DNA of 64,000 nucleotides. Origin: Siniperca chuatsi. Taxonomy: Eukaryota > Chordata > Actinopteri > Centrarchiformes > Sinipercidae. Each line of letters begins with the position of its first letter. The stretch's first letter is position 1. Of this stretch, positions 24,313-36,780 are shown piece by piece. The DNA lies in contig NC_058046.1 in the NCBI RefSeq assembly GCF_020085105.1, positions 2,992,175 to 3,056,174 of the forward strand, in the 5' to 3' direction. Both the position numbers and the translations under genes were made by a program. Below the pieces are notes generated by a model. It did no database searches and had not been told where the DNA came from. It saw only the letters and a program-made list of their open reading frames with translations.

Positions 24313-26984
24313 TATGAGAGAGAGAAAGCGGTGAAGGACTGAAATCGTTTTTTGAAGATCAGTACTGATGCTGATGGCCACAAACGCAAGTTACCAACAA
24401 CTGATATTTTGCGCAAATACTATAATTTTACATCTGATCGTTATCATTCCAAAAAATGAAAAAAGTATGCAGTATGTTTCCACCAAAAAACTGTTTTAGT
24501 CTGCCTCTACGCAGCCTTTATACCAACGTGAGACACTTAAACTGTCCATTACGGTCTGAATAAAGTTTTACCTGCCTTTCATTATAGAGTCATTTTTTAA
24601 TTTTCTGGCAAGGCTGCAACATCACAGCATAAACAATGACTCTTTATTTTACATTTAAAGGATAAGGCTGGTGTTATTCTATCTTTTTCGTATTTTCGTC
24701 AACAAATCCCTTGAAAAGGCCCGGACCAATAATGTGTCAGTCCGTCTCTCAACTACTTTCTGACTTCCTGTCTGTGGCTCTCAGCTCCAAGCCCATTGGT
24801 TCCTACTGAAGACGTAAATCTTTAAAAATATATAGTTTCATTTTTGAAAAAGGGAAGGAGGAGGAAATAGTGCATTTGTTGGGGACTGGCGGATTAATCC
24901 ACGTTTGGTGCTGTGGTGAGTATTTCTGGCAGCAGGACGGTGTATGCGGGACTGAAAGAAATATTGTCAGCCTTTCTGCCTTTAACATTTAGCAAGCTGC
25001 GCCTGACAGCAGCTTGTCAACATCAACACTTAAGATAAATCCAACTGCAATCTGATTTACTGCAGTGCACCTGACACTAAAATCTAAACCTAAAAAAAAA
25101 AAAAAAAAAGGCTGACCTGGAGCAAAGACAGTTTCAAGAAAGGGGGGCGATTTTTTGTTGTAGTAAAGTGACTGCTTCCTGTCACATCTGCAAGGAGAAA
25201 GCTGCTGTTGTCCAGGAAAACAACCTCAGGAGGCACGACAAACGGCTAAACATGGAGAGCAGTGTGCTAGATAGAGGAGAGGGAAAGACGAGTCGGTATA
25301 GAGTTAAAAACACTGCCGTTTTTTGGCCAGCCTAGTTTGAAACTCCTGATCTAAATGCTGTTTCGGAGGATTTTTCAACCACACGAGAAGAAAGTAAAAC
25401 ACTGGATACTGACTTTTGCATTTTGGGTGCTTAAAATCACAAAATCTGAAGTCACTGAACGTATCAGCCATTAGCAGAAGCGTCAGTATAAAAACATCAG
25501 CACTGGCATCTTCCAGAAAAACCCGAATGGGCTGAATCCCAGAAATCTCTAAGAGCTCGGAGAGACTGCCAACTTTTAGTCTGCTGCAATTTAACTAAAA
25601 CTCTGCCTCCATCTGCTGGAAATCAATACCAGAGGATTTTGTTGTGCTGCCGCTGTGGCTCTGGCTGATGCTCCGACAGGTTTTATTGTTCCCTGAGGAC
25701 AGTGATGCTTTCAGACCCCCATTACTTCCTTAATCTCTCTCACACACACACACAAAAAACCCCACAAGCTTGTACTCAGATGCATTCGCAAATAGATACG
25801 AAGCAGCATAATTAAAGACGTCGACCACACCTTACAAGAATTTGACAAATGTACACGGGGAGGTTGAACACTGTCAACCAAAACCGGCAAAATATTTCCA
25901 TCATGACGAGGTTAAAACGTTAATCAGAGCTGTGACATCAGGAAGATATTTTAGTCCAGACGACACAGAGCAATGCAGAAAGTTCTCACTCCTGTCAGAA
26001 TCCAATTTAGCAAGGCACTTCACCCCCAGTGGAGGCTCACTGGGCAGCCGTGGAGGCCTGTGGTTGCACTGGGCTGCTGCCAGGCGCACAATGTTCCCCG
26101 AGCGCTCCACAAACAATAAATCTGTAGCAAATAAAAGCCAATGAGAGTGCCAGACATGGACAAAGATCAGAGTTACGCAACAGGAAAAAAACAGGCTAAT
26201 AAAATGAGAATAAATTCATTATAAATCATAGATGTACGTACAAAAGCCTGCTCATGAAGATCCTTTTGTAGAAGTCACAGAAAAATAACTAATAAGCAGG
26301 ATTTTGTTTTTCCGAGATGCTCTGTGCTCAGACTTTGAGTCTATGTTTAGCCAAAATGTGGTTTTTTTTTTGTTGGACGTATTTTTAGATGTGAAGGTAT
26401 CATATTTTCCTTTGCGATTATTTAAAACTGCGCTAATCAATATTTTCATACTGATAACGGATCAAATGACCACCTCTAATGTGAAAGGGAACGCCTGTCA
26501 TGACAAACCCACAGAGAACCAAAACCAACTCTGCAGCTCTTCTGAGCCTTTTAGCTTCTTTTAGCTCCTTGTTTTGGTTCCACAGGAGATTTTCTGTATG
26601 ATTCAGTCTCAGCGCTCTCGTCAACCTCGTTTCCAGCGGCAAACACTTAAAAATGTCCTTGGATCTGCTTATAACTACATTATTTATTTATTTATTTACA
26701 ATTTATAATATGTTAATATGCTTATTAGAAATGATAATGAGGGTATGGCTATTAGTTACATAACAGCAACATCAAACATGGAAGAAAGCAAGACGAAAAC
26801 AAATGAAAAGAGAAGCACCAATGCTAAACGTTGAGAGAACATACACCTACATTTTCTGCCTGCTTCTTCTACACCTGTGAAGGCCGAACGATTGCCGCTT
26901 ACCTTCGCCAGACGACAGCTCATCGAGATGATGGACAGAACCTGACTGAGTGGGAGGACGGAGGTACAAACAACACATTTCGCT

Positions 26985-27076
26985 TTCTAAACCCAGGAGT
27001 CTTGATGTCAATTATTAAGTCCATTTTTTTATGTATAGCCCAAAATCACAAATTTGGCTCAGAGCCCTTTTATTGA
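26985..27076 (+). repeat. Dispersed teleost repeat fragment
   Basis: The motif atgtatagcccaaaatcaca then aatttggctcagagcccttt resembles the common fish repeat 'ATATAGCCCAATATCACAAATTTGCCTCAGAGGGCTTT'. Class unassigned. Confidence 0.5.
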
Positions 27077-28435
27077 CACCTCAGGCTGAGTAGATCCACT
27101 CCTACCTGAGGATCTCTGATTGGATGCCAGCTCAGGCAGCTCAGACAACGCCAGAAATATCACCTGGGGGTTGACTTCTATTTCGAAAGCCAATTAGACT
27201 GGTAAAATATTTCATGCGGCTGCTGATTTTTAGAATCCGATGGCCAGAGAGAGTATGATGTGGGCAGGGGAAAGGTTGGCTTCCTGCCCTTCCTGTTGTC
27301 CCAGTTTGACATCTCTTAACAGGAGCAGACAGTTGAGGTCAAGCCTCTGTGCTGTTTCGTGTCGCTGCGAAGGCAGAACACTATAATGACGCTTAATGGT
27401 ATCAGATTATCTCCAGGGAAGCATCTATCGTTTCATTTATATCTATTTCCCTTGCAGACGCGTCGCATTGTGATGCAGGAGTCTGATTTTTCACTCAAGA
27501 ACCGACCTCACTGTTGTGTTCCTGCTTTTACCAGCTCTTTGTGATGTTTTTGTGTTGGAAAAAGTTCACCAGCTAATCAAGTCCAGGCAGAAATTCTTAA
27601 CCTAATATCAGAGCTGTTTTTAAGACTGTCAGGGCCAAGTCACAAGTCTTAAAAAGCAAAAATAAAGTCTTTCAGGCCTCTGAATGCTGACCATTAAAAT
27701 CACAGCATTTGAACAGTATGGTGTCAGAGCTGTGTTACCTGTGATCTGATCCAACTGATCGGCCCCGACACTGAGCCTAATGAACGGATCAGATATCAAC
27801 CAGACACGACCACCACATTAAATCTTTCTTTATCCATGTTATTACAGAATTCAGTTTCTGCTATAAATGACATTTATTGAGTCATGGCGGGCAGGTGGCT
27901 CAATTTTTAGCACCACTGCACCCCTGTATAATATTGTCTTATTTATCCCAATGACTACCACACAGTTAAATCGGATACAGATTTTAAATTCAGGAAAAGG
28001 ACAGCTCTGGTATCGGACCAGGACTAATTATTGGCAGATACCCTGAGTTTAGGTATCAGAATCAGTACATCGAGAAAAAATGTCAACTTGGTGCATATCT
28101 ATGAGGCCTGACAATTAAATATAAAATCTAAAACCTGAGTGGCCGTGAAAGCCTGCCTGTTGCTGTCTTATTTATTTCCAATTGTTCCGACACTTAACTA
28201 CGTCAAAAGACATGGATGTCTCACAACAGTCAAAATGATGGTAAGTCTCATTTTTGTGACTTAAGTCCAACCTGAGTCTAAAATCTGCCTAATACTGTTT
28301 GAAATGAATACACCTACTTCAGTTTAAAAATCATATTTAAGATTTTCTTCGTTCACATAACTCAGCAACATAAACTGTCTTTTGTTCTTAAGATTATTTT
28401 TACATTTCTGAATGTACTCGAGAGGGACGGTAAAG

Positions 28436-28566
28436 ACACAGACAGGAAATAAGGAGAGAGAGAAGTAAGTATGACATGCAACAAAGTTCTCCAGCTAAAA
28501 TCAAACCAGGGACATTGTGTTTACACGATGTGCATTTTAACCACTAGGCCCCCAGGACACCCGATA
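28436..28566 (-). mobile_element. tRNA-derived SINE
   Basis: On the minus strand a Pol III A-box-like GGCCTAGTGGTTAAAATGC (28550-28532) is followed about 25 nt later by a degraded B-box-like CCTGGTTTGATTT (28509-28497). A body with tttgttgcatgtcatactta and a tctctctctcctt tract follows. The order and spacing fit a tRNA-derived fish SINE. Confidence 0.6.
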
Positions 28567-28688
28567 CATATCACAGTACTTACACAATACTGTAGCACTA
28601 ATCCTGAAAGCAAAAGGTAAGATAGGCAAGGGTAAGAATTTTTATAATGGGAAATATCTTTATCATATCTTTCTGATCATCTATTAGG

Positions 28689-28880
28689 TTGTCTGAGTCA
28701 GTGTCTTCTTTTAAGTCTCTTCTAATCAGAAAGCAGATCTGCAGCTGTCTGTTTATTTTATTGCTTTTATGTATTTTATTTCTTTTCTATTTTATCATTC
28801 ACTGCGGTATTTTATTTCTTTTTGTGAAGCACTTTGTACTTTGTTTTGATAAGTGCTCTATAAATAAAGTTTTATTATTA
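28689..28880 (+). mobile_element. LINE 3' end, 5'-truncated copy
   Basis: It encodes the C-terminal SESVSSFKSLL motif of a non-LTR reverse transcriptase ORF, then a 3' region gaagcactttgtactttg, gataagtgctctataaataa and an agttttattattat tail. The copy at 49775-50265 on the other strand shares both coding and 3' parts, so the two are one family. Confidence 0.7.
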
Positions 28881-29974
28881 TCTCATCAACCAGTCAAATT
28901 AAAAGTACCTAATGTGAAATTAACCTTTAGAATTTCAAATGTATCAGCAGATAAAATGGTATCATTATTTTGCCTGTAAAGGGTGCCTTAACATGGTTTA
29001 CCAATCAATACAAGAAACTCTTGACTGTGGCCTGAATCGCATTAGTAAGAGCAGGATGACCTTTTGGTTTACAGAAACAGACAAAAGTTCAATCCTTATC
29101 AACGTGTCCTCAGAGAGACACTAAACTACAAGCAGCTCAGTCTCATTAGGTGAGAGATTCATCTATATGTCTGAAAATAAAAGAAGACATCCATAAATCC
29201 AACCTGTCTGCCTGCTTTCCTGACTGTCTGGTAATAATCCTCGTCGTCCCAGCAGTCACCTGTCCTGACCAGCGGTCCACAGGTCCACGGGCTCCGGCAC
29301 CACATCATGACTTCACTCAGAGCCAGACCAGAAACCTCCAGATCCAAAAACCCATCAACGAGCCTCCAGAGCTCGCACTCCCCTCGTCACAGATTGGCCG
29401 AACCCCCGCCCACGCTCTGCTCATGCATATTTACTTTACCAGCTGTGTAAACAACGCGAGGAACAACACTAGAAAAAATTAACTTTTGCTGGGAAAAAAG
29501 AAAATGGGTTTCCAGAAGCTCAGCAGGTCCGTTCTTGTCTGTCAAAGGTGAAGTGAAACCTCTTAGAAATAATGCCAATCTTCCACAACCACAACAACAC
29601 TGCAACACTGTGGTGTTCACACACTTAGTGACTGCCAAACAGAAAATGAAAGCAATTTAATTCAAAGGGACTTCCCTGATTAACCAAAGGAGGGAATAAC
29701 CTCATCAACAGGCCGAATTCTCCTAAATATCATCAGTGGTTGGTTTAGTTTACCTGCTCTAACAACTTTGCCAGTATCTGAAGTGTAAACAGCCTTGCGG
29801 CATTCAGCTGGTTGAACAATTACACTGACATGTTTTACGTTCTGCGTCAAATAAAGACATATAACGTTTCTTGTCTGTTTTCTGTCTGCCTGTTTTTAAG
29901 GGTTGGATGCAGCAACACTGACAGAAGAAATCCAAGGACCATCGCCTGAAAACAACTTATTGAAATGGTTGTTT

Positions 29975-30192
29975 AATCTGACCAACAGTCCAAAACCCAA
30001 AGATATTCAGTTTACTGTCAGATATGACAAAGAAAAGCAGCAAATCCTCACAGTGGAGAAGCTGACAATGTTTGGCATTTTGGCTTGAAAAAATAACTGA
30101 AACAGTTACTTGATTATCAAAATTGTTGCTGATTAATTTTCTCTCAATCGACTGATAGATTGACTAATTAAAAAATAGTTTCAGCTCCAAAA
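29975..30192 (-). repeat. Family A copy
   Basis: It contains accaacagtccaaaacccaa, gcagcaaatcctcacagtgg and the end tagtttcagctcc, the reverse complements of the 8470 and 19861 copies. Confidence 0.75.
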
Positions 30193-31251
30193 ATAATTTT
30201 ATTTTAAAGCAAAATAAAAGAAACACACTGTTTAATTCAATCGTTTAAAAGTTCTATATTTATCTTCAAATCTGCACACAGACAGCAACTTTAAACAACT
30301 GACTTCTTTTCGAGTGAGAATATGTCTATATCATGTCAATTAATACTGATATTATTTTATATATGTCGTGTGATGGTGGTGGTGCGCATTTGGAGGGGCC
30401 ATGAAAAAAGAAATCAATATGAAGGGTTGCCTAGTTTAAAAAAGTTTGGGAACCGCTGGCTTAGACTGAGAATCAAAAGGCATTCTGGGAAATAGAGGAA
30501 ATCGAAGTAAACACAAGTCAGGTGGAAGGAAAACTGGTTTACCTGAAGAACAACTTGAAATAACAAACAACTCATCATCACAGATGAATGAGATCGGACT
30601 TTCAAGCATCCAAGGAGAGATTTTATTTTTCCATTTACAGAGCGTCACTGGGAAATAACCCCCCATATGCGAGTTTCCCAGTAACAGACAGAGACAAGAA
30701 GAAGCTTCCCATTCACACCCAGTGAAGCAGCACCGGTCTGAGCTGCCTCTAACAGCCTCTGGATTTATTCCCTGCCATTATTTCAGCCAGCAGAGCCATT
30801 CAGGTGCTCCGCCGAGGTCCTGGCATTTAAAAATGCTTTCTCATGCCAACTGCAGCCAACTGGGAGATCACTGGGTGAGCGGCTCTGCTCTGAGGCAACC
30901 TGACAACCGTCGCCAAGGCTGAGAAAGAAACCCGCCTCTCTCTGTTTGTTTAGAAAATGGTGCTGTCGGAAAAATTACTCTGCATTTTTTGTTGATTGAT
31001 CCACGACATCTTTTCATTTGATTCTCTTGACTTTAATGGCTGTTTGTTGTTTCTTTCTTTCTTTCGTGTCTTTGAAGTGAGATATTTCTGTCAGCATTAT
31101 CTGATCTGCACAAATGAATGGTTGCATTTCTGCTTTCAGTCATTTCCATTGCTGCCTCTATTATCTGTCACAACACAAAACTAACTTAACAACCAAGAAT
31201 GCAAAGTTTCTGTACTTTGAACAAAACTGTCCACCAAATTGCATGCTGACA

Positions 31252-31669
31252 GTAGTGGTGGAAGTAGAATTCAGATACTTTACTAAGTAAAAGTACCAAC
31301 ACATCAATAGAAAAATTCTCCATTACATGTAAAAGTATTATCAGCTAAATGAAGATTAAGTATCAAAAGTAAAAGCACTCGCTCTGCAGTAAAATGTCCC
31401 TTGTGAGGGATATATAATTATATATGACAGTAATAGATTATTAATACTGATACATCAATGTGTTGCAGCATTTTACTGTTGTAGCTGCTCGATGTGGAGT
31501 TAGTTTTAATACTTTATCTACAGTTAGCTAGTTTATTTCCATATATGTCGTTTACTTTATTAAAGAAAACGACAAGGCAAAGTGCAATGCATGTGGGAAG
31601 CTAATTAGCTGTAAGTCAGGTTGCACATCAAATTTGATCAAACATTTAAGGCAGACGGCATTGATCTGA
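31252..31669 (+). mobile_element. Family E hAT-like element end with BED zinc-finger relic
   Basis: It starts agtggtggaagtagaattca, then gatactttactaagtaaaag and taccaac, the widespread 'GTGGTGGAAGAAGTACTCAGATC' repeat of fish. Directly downstream, reading frame 31571-31666 encodes DKAKCNACGKLI, then TSNLIKHLR, then a stop at 31667. The Cys-x2-Cys and the Asn-Leu-x3-His spacing are those of a BED-type zinc finger near the N terminus of hAT transposases. The rest of the transposase is missing. Confidence 0.68.
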
Positions 31670-33165
31670 GAGAACGTTCAGTATTTTTATTGTATGTATT
31701 TACTTTGTGAATGTTCAGTTAAAAATACTTTTTTTAATGAAACAATAAAAGTCAAAGTAAAAGCTTAAAAGAATAAAGATATTTTTGTTATCTAATCATT
31801 TAACCATATTGGAATTGAAACTGGGAATTGAAACGATACCCGTTATGATGCTCATTATTTGCTGAAAACTGTCTCACTGTTGACACTTTGACAAAATACT
31901 TAAATTCCTCAGAGAATCAACACTTGCTGAGCGCTTATCAACAAGTGCGCAGACATCCATTCATTTCCTTTAGAGCCGACTGACAGTTTGACAGCTCGAT
32001 CACTTGGTAGCTGAGCACAGTTGGCTGCTGCTAAACGTTTTACCATCATTGGCCGTTAACAAGTAATAAGATTTCTGCACCTTCTTGTTTTGACCGGCTT
32101 CTTAAACAATTGTTCTTCCTGACAAGCTGCCGAGAAAGTTGATCGCAGCCATTCAAAGCTCACAAGCTTTTAACTCACGGTAAAGATAACACTGTCAAGT
32201 CTCTCAGAACGGCTGCATAAATTATTGGGGCTGATAATTTGGACTTTTTTTTTTTTAAACACTTCCCAGTTACCACAGGCCGAATAATAATGTGAACTCA
32301 TCAAACCCATGCAACATCATGAAAGGAACGGAACAAACAATAATAATAACTACCCCTAACCTTTGAGTGATATAACAAGAACAATAACCCTTATATAAAT
32401 GAAAAATCAGGACTAATCATTTTGATATAAATACAGCGTGATAAGCACCGTTCAAGATTATAAGTGAGGGATTTAACACTTTTAGGAATATTATTCGTAT
32501 TAATCGTACTTCACCAAGAAGTTATTTGGCTATTTGAAGGCTGTGCACACCCATGGTAATCCCACACAGGTGACTTTCATTATTTTGGCAGATTAGACCT
32601 CTCGGGGCTGTGTGGGAAGGTACAAACTGTGCTTTATTAACATATCTGTTGCACCTGTTAGGGCAGGACAAATTACACCTTTATCGTTCTGACTGGTACA
32701 TGGCAACCCTGTCTCTTAGAAATTACGTTTATATAGTACTAATTTGTTTTGTTTTTATTCATTTATGTTGTGAATAAAGGGCTGCATTTATGTACCGCTC
32801 TGAAGTCGCAGGGAGGCCGGGGTTTCACATCCTGAGTCTCATTTATGGTTAGATTTAGACAACAAAAGCACTTTGGTTAAGTTTAGGGAAAGGTTATGAT
32901 AAATGTTAAGTAGTACATCGTGTCTAGTGCAAAGTAGACTTCAATATTAAACCAAGACCATGATCTTTCCCTAACCAAGAGCTGCGAGTGCCTAAACATA
33001 ACCATAAAAATAGCGCTGTAGTCACTATAACCAGATATTGTTTTGCAAGATCGGATATTCCGGCGAATAATAAGTTGTCAGGGAACATTTTTGCGACTTG
33101 CCAGATACGTTAGTTAACATTTCCTCATTATATTAATAGAAGACGTAATCCGGTCGGCATTACGT

Positions 33166-33793
33166 TTCCATCAAAATGTATTTGCTGTTGCAAATTAGTT
33201 GCATATAAACGTAATTTCTAGTCAGATGACCTCACCTAAATGGTTTCCATTCAAATGTGACCAAATTTTAAGCAAATTTCCAGAAAATCGGATACAGAAA
33301 ATGCGAATCAATGTGCGTTTCCATCCGTTACCGTTATGCAAATATTAGGAGTTGGTTCATCGAGATAAACAGCTGGTGGCGCCAATTCTCCAGTCTGGTG
33401 CCATTAAACTACTGTAGAAGAAGAGGGTGACGTAATTAAAGGAGCTCCAGTCAAAGCTCAAACAAACAAAAACTATTTGTAAAATTGATGGATGGAAATA
33501 TGACATTTCTTGTTTCATGTATTTATTTGAGGAAGGTTACAGTCGCCTCAGCGCTCCACACAGACTGCTGCTATTTTTCATCTCTTAAGTGAAGCGGAAG
33601 CTTCAGCGGACGTTTAAGTCACATGCTTCGTCATGATTTACTCGCTAAGTTTGTTTTCATTGCACTTTGTTGCATTTTGCTTTTATCGATACACCAACTT
33701 TTCCACCTCAGCCAAGCGTAAAATCTTGTTTTTGAATTTTTGGCGTTTCCACTTGGGTTTTTTAAAAAACTGGTGGATGGAAACACACCTGTA
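33166..33793. mobile_element. MITE with TTTCCATC-type inverted ends
   Basis: tacgtttccatcaaaatgta (33163) and gtgcgtttccatccgttac (about 33311) face ctggtggatggaaacacacc near 33770-33789. Internal ggatggaaatatgacatttc is a further sub-repeat. The inverted GTTTCCATCC / GGATGGAAAC ends indicate a non-autonomous DNA transposon, possibly two overlapping ones. Confidence 0.6.
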
Positions 33794-34609
33794 GCTTCAC
33801 CTACCCTTAACCTGAGCAGAGGTCTAATCAGGCAAAACACCTGTGTGGATGTGTAGCACCACAATGCACCCAGTAGCATCTTTTTGTTACGCTATAACTC
33901 CCTGGTAAACACAGGCTGTCTGTTATAAATTTGTAGTCTCAAACCCCGAGCTGAGATAACCCGGATGACATCACTATGATTTCATCAGCTGTTATTTTCT
34001 CAGACTTGACAAAGCTTCTCCACGGCCACAGAGGATTTTATACAAGTGTTTTCACAGCCTGGTGGTTTCCCTTTAATATAAAACAAATCTTTATGACTAC
34101 ATGCCTGGACTTTATTTCACTCTTATCACCCAGCACGACCGTAATACAACGACAGACTGACAGCAGGGAGAGCGAGTGACTTCGCTTGACCCCAGAGGAG
34201 AAATCGGGCCACATGAAACACAATCAGGTGTTGCAGCCGAGAGACGCTGAGTGGGTGTGAGAAAGAGAGAGAACAGCAAACAGCTGACAGCACGGCGGAG
34301 TATCAAATCTAATTAAATATTATTGTTAGAGTACATTTCATACAACAATATAACCTCAGGTGCTCTACAGATGTAGCGAACAACACGTTAATCAAGTTCA
34401 TACACAGGCAGGAAACAACAGGACGTGATTTCGGCTCTCGTATCAGGGCTTTCTTGGCTCTACAGCAGGTTTAAACTCAGTAGTAAGTACATGTTCAGTT
34501 TCTTTGTGGAGTAAACTGAAAATCAGTCCAATCAAAAACAATCAATTCAATCAGTCTAGACTTGAAACTGAATGTGCACACACAGACTTTTGAAAGGAAG
34601 AAATACAGT

Positions 34610-34838
34610 ATAATAGGCTACGTGGCCAAAAGTATGTGGACACATTTTAAACATGTCATTCCAAAGCCCCGGACATTAACCTGCTGCTGTAACAGCCTTA
34701 TTATGATATCTAAAATATCATTGTATGCATTAAGATTCCTCTTAAATGGGACTAAGGGGCCTCCAAAACATGAAATACAGCCCCAGACCTAAAGTTTGGG
34801 CACAAGGGTGTCCACATACTTTTGGCCATGTAGTGTAT
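34610..34838. mobile_element. DNA transposon with 24-bp inverted ends
   Basis: The left end tacgtggccaaaagtatgtg then gacac is answered by the right end gtgtccacatacttttggcc then atgta. The ends are flanked by TA-containing sequence. It is a common teleost non-autonomous element and no transposase remnant is visible. Confidence 0.72.
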
Positions 34839-36042
34839 TTTTGTTAGGGCCGCTAAAAGATATATTTTTAATGGGAAACGCTGCCATTTTTCTGTATTTA
34901 AACAAGAAAAAAAGAGCTATAAAAATCAAACGCAGCACCACAGACGTGTAAAATAAGAGGGCACAGTCTAACACCTGAATGTCTAAAACTGGAGCTCCAT
35001 TTTAGTCAAAACTCTATAAAACTATTGCCATTTAAAATAGATGATAAAAGTAAAACTGCTCAGTGGGGACACGTTAACAGAGGAAGTAATGATCTCAAAG
35101 TCCAAAAAATATTAACAAATAGAACAGTTTAAAATGTAAAATAACAAACACTTGAGTCTCAGATAAAGAGCCTACGACCCTGAAGGTTTAATATCAGGCC
35201 AATAAAAAGGGCTTTGATCAACAACAACGTTAATCAAATGTTCACCCACAACAGCAGAAGATCTGCCCGTTGTTTTCACTCTCAGAATTTATTAACAAGC
35301 TTACACAGGAACACATTCGTTAGGTGCCGCAGGACAAGACCAAACATGTCAAAATATCAAAGGGCACAGCCTCCTCTGCAGGGAGACGGTTGCCTGGGTG
35401 TGCAGGGTTTGGTGGCAGCGCGACACATACGCAAAAATATACACAGCTGACCCCATATTTTCTCACGTGAAGCAAACAACCTCACATCGCACGGGCATAA
35501 GGTGACAGATTTTGGAATCTGATAGCCAGAAGCAAATCCAGGCAAACATAATCACCTGAGGGCAAACTGAGAGTCAAGATCAGGTGAGAAGTCACCTGAT
35601 GAACAGCAGAGAAGGAAAAAGACAACAAAAAATGACAGCTGAAGTTAAATTCTACAACCTGCTGGGCTGACAAGTTTCCAAAACTGCTCATTATACTACT
35701 AGTGAGTCATGTGACTTTTGTTTACAAGCCCTAATTGGTTGTTAATTGATCCGAGGTGCGAAACAAAACAAACCAGGTACAAAAATGCAGCAAAATCAAC
35801 TTCTCTGCTCTGATTCTGTGTAAACCACATATTACCACATATTATCACATACAAACACTCATACAGTACTTAATGCTTTCCCTAGCCCCTTACCCGAACC
35901 TTAACCATCACAACTAAATCCCTAACCTGTACCCTAAAACAAAGTCCTAACCCTCAAAAAGCAGTCTCTAACCATGGGGACCTAAATTTTTGTTAGTGTG
36001 CATTCAGGTTAAAGTCCCCAACAGGATATATGAACATGAAAC

Positions 36043-36077
36043 ACATCCACACACACACACAAACACACACACACAAT
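36043..36077. repeat. (CA)n microsatellite
   Basis: cacacacacacacaaacac-type array, part of a CA-rich stretch to about 36220. Confidence 0.85.
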
Positions 36078-36308
36078 AAATACTTAAATGTACTCTGCAG
36101 TATGCAGTGTCACTCACGAGTACACAGAAACACACACACCTACACGCAAACACATTCACCATTAGATGTGGGCATATACATACATTTGCATTTAATGTAT
36201 GCTTACACACACACACATATATTTACAGAAACAGATAATGTAGCACATGCACACATGCATACATAACCTATATGAGTGCTCTCACACAGACATATACTGC
36301 ATGAACAT

Positions 36309-36310
<2 letters not shown>

Positions 36311-36348
<38 letters not shown>
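36311..36348. repeat. (CA)18-19 microsatellite beside a ralgds donor site
   Basis: A pure AC array. On the minus (transcript) strand it is a (GT)n tract starting about 10 nt downstream of the exon B 5' splice site at 36359-36358. Confidence 0.95.
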
Positions 36349-36359
36349 CTGGCGCTCAC

Positions 36360-36455
36360 CAGGTCGTCCAGGATGGTGACGGGGAAATCGAACATGCACA
36401 TCTTGACGGGCTGAGCGAGGGCTCTGTGCAGGCTGAACAGGGACTTGGCATCCAT
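36360..36455 (-). CDS. ralgds: Candidate ralgds alternative first exon B
   Basis: Minus-strand ATG at 36455 in a strong context (GCAGCATGG), then 32 codons MDAKSLFSLHRALAQPVKMC followed by MFDFPVTILDDL, ending at a consensus donor gtgagc in phase 0. The phase joins directly to SSTQEIGEE at 5148. The upstream sequence is GC-rich with CpGs (accgcgcagccgccgcgcga) and fits a promoter. I do not recognise this N terminus in another protein family, so assignment to ralgds rests on strand, position, phase and lack of another downstream acceptor. A separate minus-strand gene remains possible. Confidence 0.6.
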
Positions 36456-36780
36456 GCTGCACACTGAACGCCACCGCGCAGCCGCCGCGCGACTGCTCGC
36501 AAAACAAACGTACACCAAAAAAATAAAAAAAAAATTTAATTAAACGAGAAAAAAAAAAATCAAGGAACTCCCCAAGCTGGCTGCTCGCTCGCTCTGCCTC
36601 TCGCCGAAGACTGCGAGAAATCTGTCTCAGAGGAAAAAAAAGAAACCCCTCCACCTCCACCCTCTTCTTCCCAGCCACCAACAACCCTGCACCCCCCTCG
36701 CTTCCCTCCCTCTTCCTCTTCTCGCCTTTCCTCCCGTCCTCCTCTCTTCCTCCCTCACCAGGGAAAGTCTTAACTGTCAG
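36456..36780 (-). promoter_or_regulatory. ralgds: GC-rich 5' UTR / promoter candidate for exon B
   Basis: On the minus strand, C+T/G+A-skewed sequence with several CpGs (gccgccgcgcgac, ctcgctcgctctgcctctcg) precedes the exon B ATG, unlike the flanking AT-rich DNA. No TATA box was evident. Confidence 0.4.

Larger units (their letters stand above)
21486..36359 (-). other. Interval between ralgds first exons A and B
   Basis: About 15 kb that is intronic for transcripts starting at exon B or C. It contains a LINE-type tail at 22276, repeats at 22975 and 23256, a (GT)n at 24279, repeats at 26985, 28436, 28689, 29975, 31252, 33166 and 34610, and CA repeats near 36045 and 36311. I saw no multi-exon gene. 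Short ORFs such as the minus-strand one near 29159-29347 have no recognisable domain. Confidence 0.6.

Noticed and set aside
25842..26144. Plus-strand 100-codon ORF
   Set aside because: No recognisable domain, no splice or codon signal, and the 3' part resembles a dispersed fish repeat.
29159..29347. Minus-strand ORF with a donor-like gtgact inside
   Set aside because: Weak splice signals and no homology; insufficient for an exon call.
36001..36350. CA-rich stretch as a possible CRISPR-like or satellite array
   Set aside because: Simple CA microsatellites with no spaced unique units.
36282..36518. N-terminal extension of exon B to 36518
   Set aside because: The frame opens with a GTG; the first ATG at 36455 has a strong context.
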